A stretch of DNA of 8,004 nt from Candidatus Poribacteria bacterium (lineage in GTDB: Bacteria; Poribacteria; WGA-4E; WGA-3G): assembly GCA_009842375.1 (NCBI GenBank), contig VYFM01000537.1, positions 1 through 8,004 of the forward strand. Reading direction: 5' to 3'. This document shows positions 5,230 through 8,004 of the stretch, in pieces. The notes under the pieces were generated by a model. That model did no database searches and had not been told where the DNA came from. It was given only the letters and a program-made list of their open reading frames with translations. The position numbers and the translations under genes were made by a program. The first letter of the stretch is position 1. Every line of letters begins with the position of its first letter.

Positions 5230-6390
5230 TCACATTGAAACCCAAGTAGAACCATTTTCACAAGACTCAACCGCTTTATAAATAAACTGCATACCACGAA
5301 GTCCATCATAGACAGTCGGAAAATCGTAGGTATCAGTATCCATTGGGTCGCCATCAATGTGTCGCCTGATTGCTTCAACAACACCGACATAAATAGTTGC
5401 AAATGCCTCCAGATATCCTTCGGGATGTCCTGTTGGGATACGTGTTCCTGCTGCTGCAGCATCGGATAAATATCCTTGACCACGAGTAAGTATCTGCCTT
5501 GGTTCACCGTAACGATAGAGTTCGAGATAGTTCGGATTCTCCTGGGCCCATTTTACTGCCCCCTGTTCAGCGTAAACACGAAGTGTAAGTCCATTTTCTT
5601 CTCCGGTAGCGACCTGACTTATGCTTAGGACCCCTTTACCGCCACCTTTGAAACGGAGTAAGGCGTTGACATCCTCATCCAGTACCCTATCGGGAAGAAA
5701 AGTGCTTTTGTCAGCACAGAGTTCAACAATCGGATCCCCAGTAACATATTCCAGTAGGTTAACGCAATGCGTGCCAACATCACCCATTGTACCCCCTATA
5801 CCTGATTGTGCAGGATCCACGCGCCATGCGGCTTGTTTCTGACCGAGTTTTTCGTGCGGTACCATTAGAAAGTCTTGTAGGTACTCTACAATAACCTTAC
5901 GGATTTGCCCCATTGATCCTTCTGTGAATAGAGTACGCGCATGCCGCACCAAAGGATGTCCCGTATAGTTGTGAGTTAATCCAAAGACAAGACCCGAATC
6001 TTGGACAAGGTTTACGAGTGTTTTTGCCTCGTCAAGGCTGTAAGTCATTGGCTTGTCGCAAACAACATGAAAACCCGCATCCAAAAAGGTTTTTGCGATT
6101 TCAAAGTGGGAGATATTTGGTGTGACAATGCTTACAAAATCAATCCGTTCATTTTCGGGAAGTGCTGCTTCTGCTGTCGCCATCTCATTGTAACTATCGT
6201 AGCAACGGTTTGGATCAAGATACAATTCCGCACCAGTGATTCGTGTGTTTTCAGGATCACGTGAAAAGCATCCAGCAACAACTTCAATTTGCTGATCAAG
6301 CGTAGCTGCGATGCGATGCACACCACCAATAAACGCGCCCTGACCACCACCTACCATTCCCATTCGTAATTTCCGTTTCCAAGATTCCAT
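5230..6390 (-). CDS. Gfo/Idh/MocA family oxidoreductase (canonical motifs)
   Basis: This 386-residue protein has an intact Rossmann motif, M-V-G-G-G-Q-G-A-F (12-20), DKP at 112-114, and a substrate-domain GGTMGDVGTHCVN (199-211) with D204 and H208. Near the C-terminus is RIPTGHPEGYLEAF (317-330), with H321, typical of a conserved subfamily I recall from Proteobacteria and Firmicutes, often beside a TIM-barrel isomerase, as here. Cytoplasmic NAD(P)-dependent oxidation of a sugar or sugar derivative is expected; related proteins include putative glycoside 3-dehydrogenases, but the substrate is not readable. The start is supported by GGAG (6399-6402) 8 nt upstream. It can be co-transcribed with the TIM-barrel gene across a 303-bp repeat-filled gap, or driven by a local promoter at 6412-6438. 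The divergent homologue follows 95 bp downstream. Confidence 0.9.
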   Translation of the reverse strand: MESWKRKLRMGMVGGGQGAFIGGVHRIAATLDQQIEVVAGCFSRDPENTRITGAELYLDPNRCYDSYNEMATAEAALPENERIDFVSIVTPNISHFEIAKTFLDAGFHVVCDKPMTYSLDEAKTLVNLVQDSGLVFGLTHNYTGHPLVRHARTLFTEGSMGQIRKVIVEYLQDFLMVPHEKLGQKQAAWRVDPAQSGIGGTMGDVGTHCVNLLEYVTGDPIVELCADKSTFLPDRVLDEDVNALLRFKGGGKGVLSISQVATGEENGLTLRVYAEQGAVKWAQENPNYLELYRYGEPRQILTRGQGYLSDAAAAGTRIPTGHPEGYLEAFATIYVGVVEAIRRHIDGDPMDTDTYDFPTVYDGLRGMQFIYKAVESCENGSTWVSM

Positions 6391-6411
6391 AATACTTACT
6401 CCAATTTGGTT

Positions 6412-6438
6412 GTTATATCATTTCAAATAAGGTGTCAT
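6412..6438 (-). promoter_or_regulatory. Candidate minus-strand promoter for the 6390-4100 genes, partly inside a repeat
   Basis: On the minus strand ATGACA (6438-6433) is followed after 15 bp by TATAAC (6417-6412), with TGA directly before it, an extended -10. Five of six bases match consensus in each hexamer. The spacer is short, but extended -10 promoters tolerate weak -35 contacts. Transcription would start near 6405, close to the ribosome binding site at 6402-6399. The -35 lies in the conserved leader of a dispersed repeat. Confidence 0.35.
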
Positions 6439-6533
6439 TTGCTGAGGAATACATGTAGGATCGACCTCCCGGTCGCGACCAGTAAATCAACGGTATGAAT
6501 GCCTGTTGGCATTCCCCAGATCGCTCCTGCAGA
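6425..6533 (+). repeat. REP-like element, copy 2, with an expanded loop
   Basis: Positions 6425-6466 repeat 3963-4004 with three substitutions. The closing arm appears as TCGCTCCTGCAGA (6521-6533), close to TCGCTCCTACAGA of copy 1 (4018-4030). The loop is about 54 nt instead of 10. It holds a small hairpin CGACC/GGTCG (6462-6475), the 10-bp palindrome GGTCGCGACC (6471-6480), and a perfect 7-bp hairpin GAATGCC-TGTT-GGCATTC (6497-6514). It sits between the TIM-barrel gene and the dehydrogenase gene. Confidence 0.65.
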
Positions 6534-6536
6534 TTA

Positions 6537-6594
6537 TGTAGCACAAACTTTTAGTTTGTGCATCAGAGGACGCAAACTAAAAGTTTGCACTACA
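6537..6594. repeat. Compound palindrome: two hairpins that are also inverted repeats of each other
   Basis: GCACAAACT/AGTTTGTGC (6541-6549, 6553-6561) forms a 9-bp hairpin, and GCAAACT/AGTTTGC (6572-6578, 6582-6588) a 7-bp one. The two hairpin sequences are themselves reverse complements over 15 bp (6544-6558 and 6573-6587), bounded by TGTAG (6537-6541) and CTACA (6590-6594). The unit can therefore fold as two small hairpins or as one long one. It resembles dispersed palindromes I recall from Poribacteria-like genomes. Function is unknown. Confidence 0.7.
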
Positions 6595-6643
6595 ATATAT
6601 CACGATGAATGAACATTTCTAAATATAAAATAGCAGCATTAGT

Positions 6644-6664
6644 TTACAACCCTATAGGTTGCAA
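6644..6664 (-). terminator. Inverted repeat just after the TIM-barrel gene
   Basis: TTACAACC (6644-6651) and GGTTGCAA (6657-6664) pair with one mismatch around CTATA, 29 bp beyond the TIM-barrel stop on the minus strand. No T-run follows on that strand, so it is at best a weak or partial terminator and may be another dispersed repeat. Readthrough into the dehydrogenase gene is therefore possible. Confidence 0.3.
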
Positions 6665-6693
6665 CTTGGGTTAGAAAAGGTATTAACTCATAG

Positions 6694-7746
6694 TCAAGAG
6701 TCCAAACCGAGAATGTCTCTGTTCCGTTCCACATCTGTTTCACCACCAGCAAAGTCATCAAATGCAACATCGGTCGTTTCAATGATATGTTTAGCGATAA
6801 ATGGCGCGCCCTCTGCCGCACCTTGTTCTGGACTTTTGACACAGCATTCCCATTCCAGCACTGCCCAACTGTCGTAACCTGCTTCGGTGAGTAATGTGAA
6901 CACACGAGTGAAATCCACCTGTCCATCTCCGAGCGAACGGAATCTACCTGCACGTCCCGCCCATGACTGATAGCCTCCGTAAACACCAACACGACCTGTC
7001 GGACGGAATTCGGCATCCTTAACATGAAACCCTTTGATGCGGTCTCCGTATAATCGGATGAAATCAAGATAGTCGAGTTGTTGCAGGAGAAAATGACTTG
7101 GATCATAATTAAGACAAGCAGCTGGGTGATTGTCTGTATAATCCAAGAACATCTCGTAAGTCGCACCGTCATAGATGTCCGAACCTGGGTGTAGTTCATA
7201 AGCGAAGACCTGACCGTTGTCGTGTGCCAGATCCAGAAGTGGGAGCCATCGTGTAGCAAGCTCTTTAAACGCCTCTTCAATAATTCCATCAGGACGTTGC
7301 GGCCACGGGTAGACTGTATGCCATGCAAACCCCCCTGAAAGCACGGGAATGACATCCAGTCCCATGTTGACCGAAGCGTGAATGCATTTCGTCAACTCAC
7401 CTACAGCCCATGCTGTTCTTTCATTGCCGCGTAAGCCGGGAGGATGGAACGCCTCAAACATGATTTCATACGCGGGATGTACAGCCAGAACTTGACCAGC
7501 GAGGTATCCCGCCACCTCAGTTGCTTCAAGTCCCAATCTGTCAAGCGTTCCTTTAAAATCATCGCAATAGGTTTTGGACTCTGCGGCTTTTCCAATGTCA
7601 ATAACGCGGTCATCCCAACCGGGGATTTGGACACCTTTGTATCCTAAACCTGCAACCCATTTACCAATATTCTCCATCGTATCGTATGGTGCTTCATCCC
7701 CCATGAATTGCGCGAGAAAGATAGCTGGACCTTTGATTTTTGGCAT
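6694..7746 (-). CDS. Sugar phosphate isomerase/epimerase-like TIM barrel (AP_endonuc_2 family)
   Basis: The 350-residue product has features of xylose-isomerase-like TIM barrels: G-L-G-Y-K-G-V-Q-I-P (33-42) on an early strand, then the metal ligands E184 (YELHPG), D215 (YDPSH, with H218), H241 (GFHVKD) and E298 (VLEWE). GDGQVDF at 273-279 is another family hallmark. Such enzymes bind a divalent metal and isomerise, epimerise or eliminate from sugars and keto-sugars; the name does not fix a substrate. No signal peptide is seen. The start has GGAG (7752-7755) 5 nt away. It heads the minus-strand set, and close relatives are often adjacent to the Gfo/Idh/MocA subfamily found at 5230-6390, so joint action on one sugar is likely. 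The C-terminal 30 residues are charged and lie beyond the barrel core. Confidence 0.88.
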   Translation of the reverse strand: MPKIKGPAIFLAQFMGDEAPYDTMENIGKWVAGLGYKGVQIPGWDDRVIDIGKAAESKTYCDDFKGTLDRLGLEATEVAGYLAGQVLAVHPAYEIMFEAFHPPGLRGNERTAWAVGELTKCIHASVNMGLDVIPVLSGGFAWHTVYPWPQRPDGIIEEAFKELATRWLPLLDLAHDNGQVFAYELHPGSDIYDGATYEMFLDYTDNHPAACLNYDPSHFLLQQLDYLDFIRLYGDRIKGFHVKDAEFRPTGRVGVYGGYQSWAGRAGRFRSLGDGQVDFTRVFTLLTEAGYDSWAVLEWECCVKSPEQGAAEGAPFIAKHIIETTDVAFDDFAGGETDVERNRDILGLDS

Positions 7747-7774
7747 AGTTTCTCCGCTTTTAATCTGTAAGGTT

Positions 7775-7808
7775 ACAACAATATAAGAGGTGGTTGTTGT
7801 TCTAAGTC
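7775..7808 (-). promoter_or_regulatory. Weak candidate promoter and overlapping inverted repeat upstream of the TIM-barrel gene
   Basis: On the minus strand GACTTA (7808-7803) is followed after 17 bp by TATATT (7785-7780). Only the -10 is good. A 7-bp inverted repeat, ACAACAA (7775-7781) and TTGTTGT (7794-7800), overlaps the -10 and could be an operator or a leader hairpin. The start site would be about 25-30 nt before the ATG at 7746. Confidence 0.3.
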
Positions 7809-7882
7809 TCCACTAAGGTTTAAATCTATGAAATAAAATACCAAATGCTCACGTAATTGAATACAATATATAAAAGTACGCA

Positions 7883-7913
7883 ATAAGTATTTTTGGGCTG
7901 AGGAATTGATAGG
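7883..7913 (+). repeat. Possible degenerate third copy of the REP-like leader
   Basis: ATAAG, a T-rich stretch, then GCTGAGGAAT and TAGG occur in the same order and nearly the same spacing as in the leaders at 3963 and 6425. No palindrome follows. The identity rests on one 10-bp exact block in AT-rich DNA, so chance similarity is possible. The rest of 7914-8004 is AT-rich with nothing recognisable. Confidence 0.3.
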
Positions 7914-8004
7914 TGAAATAATTATAGAAAACAAATATTATAATTTGAGTTATATAGGAAAGTCTTTATTGTCGTTACAGTATTTAGATATCCATCTATA
8001 CCAG

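Noticed and set aside
6639..7355. Long minus-strand open frame (238 codons) inside the TIM-barrel gene region
   Set aside because: It overlaps the well-supported TIM-barrel gene in another frame of the same strand, has low-complexity composition rich in S, T, R and C, and shows no recognisable domain.
1..8004. CRISPR array, tRNA or rRNA genes, attachment sites
   Set aside because: No regularly spaced identical repeats, no cloverleaf or CCA-ended candidate, and no rRNA-like sequence was seen; the palindromic repeats are too few and irregular for a CRISPR array.

Overview
The window looks like an accessory, carbohydrate-related region of an uncultured bacterium with moderately low G+C. The gene families suggest a Poribacteria-like or related sponge/marine lineage: three Gfo/Idh/MocA oxidoreductases, a phytanoyl-CoA-dioxygenase-like (PhyH) enzyme, an AP-endonuclease-2-type TIM-barrel sugar isomerase/epimerase and a small secreted LamG protein. 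The short palindromic intergenic repeats point the same way. This taxonomic guess rests on remembered family content, not on a marker gene; no rRNA or tRNA was seen.

Layout. Positions 1-999 hold no intact gene. They contain a cluster of CGTCAC/GTGACG motifs next to a good sigma70-type promoter (154-182) with no gene behind it, two degenerate palindromic repeats, and a decayed IS200/IS605-type element. That element is represented by an end-like hairpin at 448-489, the last ~57 codons of a TnpB (zinc finger plus last RuvC motif), and a structured right end that may keep part of an omega-RNA scaffold. At 1000-2960 a two-gene + strand operon encodes a Gfo/Idh/MocA dehydrogenase and a PhyH dioxygenase, 20 bp apart. 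At 3090-3845 a secreted LamG-domain protein has its own strong promoter and probably starts at a non-canonical ATT codon. A convergent intergenic region (3846-4099) carries a perfect 14-bp-stem hairpin and a repeat. On the minus strand, read 7746 to 4100, are a TIM-barrel isomerase/epimerase, a canonical Gfo/Idh/MocA dehydrogenase and a divergent Gfo/Idh/MocA-like protein. The first two are separated by a 303-bp spacer full of palindromic repeats. The right edge (7747-8004) is the AT-rich leader of the TIM-barrel gene.

How the genes may work together (inference). TIM-barrel isomerase/epimerase plus Gfo/Idh/MocA pairs recur in bacterial pathways that oxidise a sugar or glycoside, often at C3, before isomerisation or cleavage. 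The PhyH enzyme could hydroxylate a small substrate for the + strand dehydrogenase, and the secreted LamG protein could bind a glycan outside the cell. No substrate can be read from the sequence. The most notable observations are the ATT start, the gene-less promoter with helically phased motifs, the TnpB/omega-RNA remnant, the repeat family with an expanded loop in one copy, and the loss of the usual cofactor motifs in the 4100-5134 protein.
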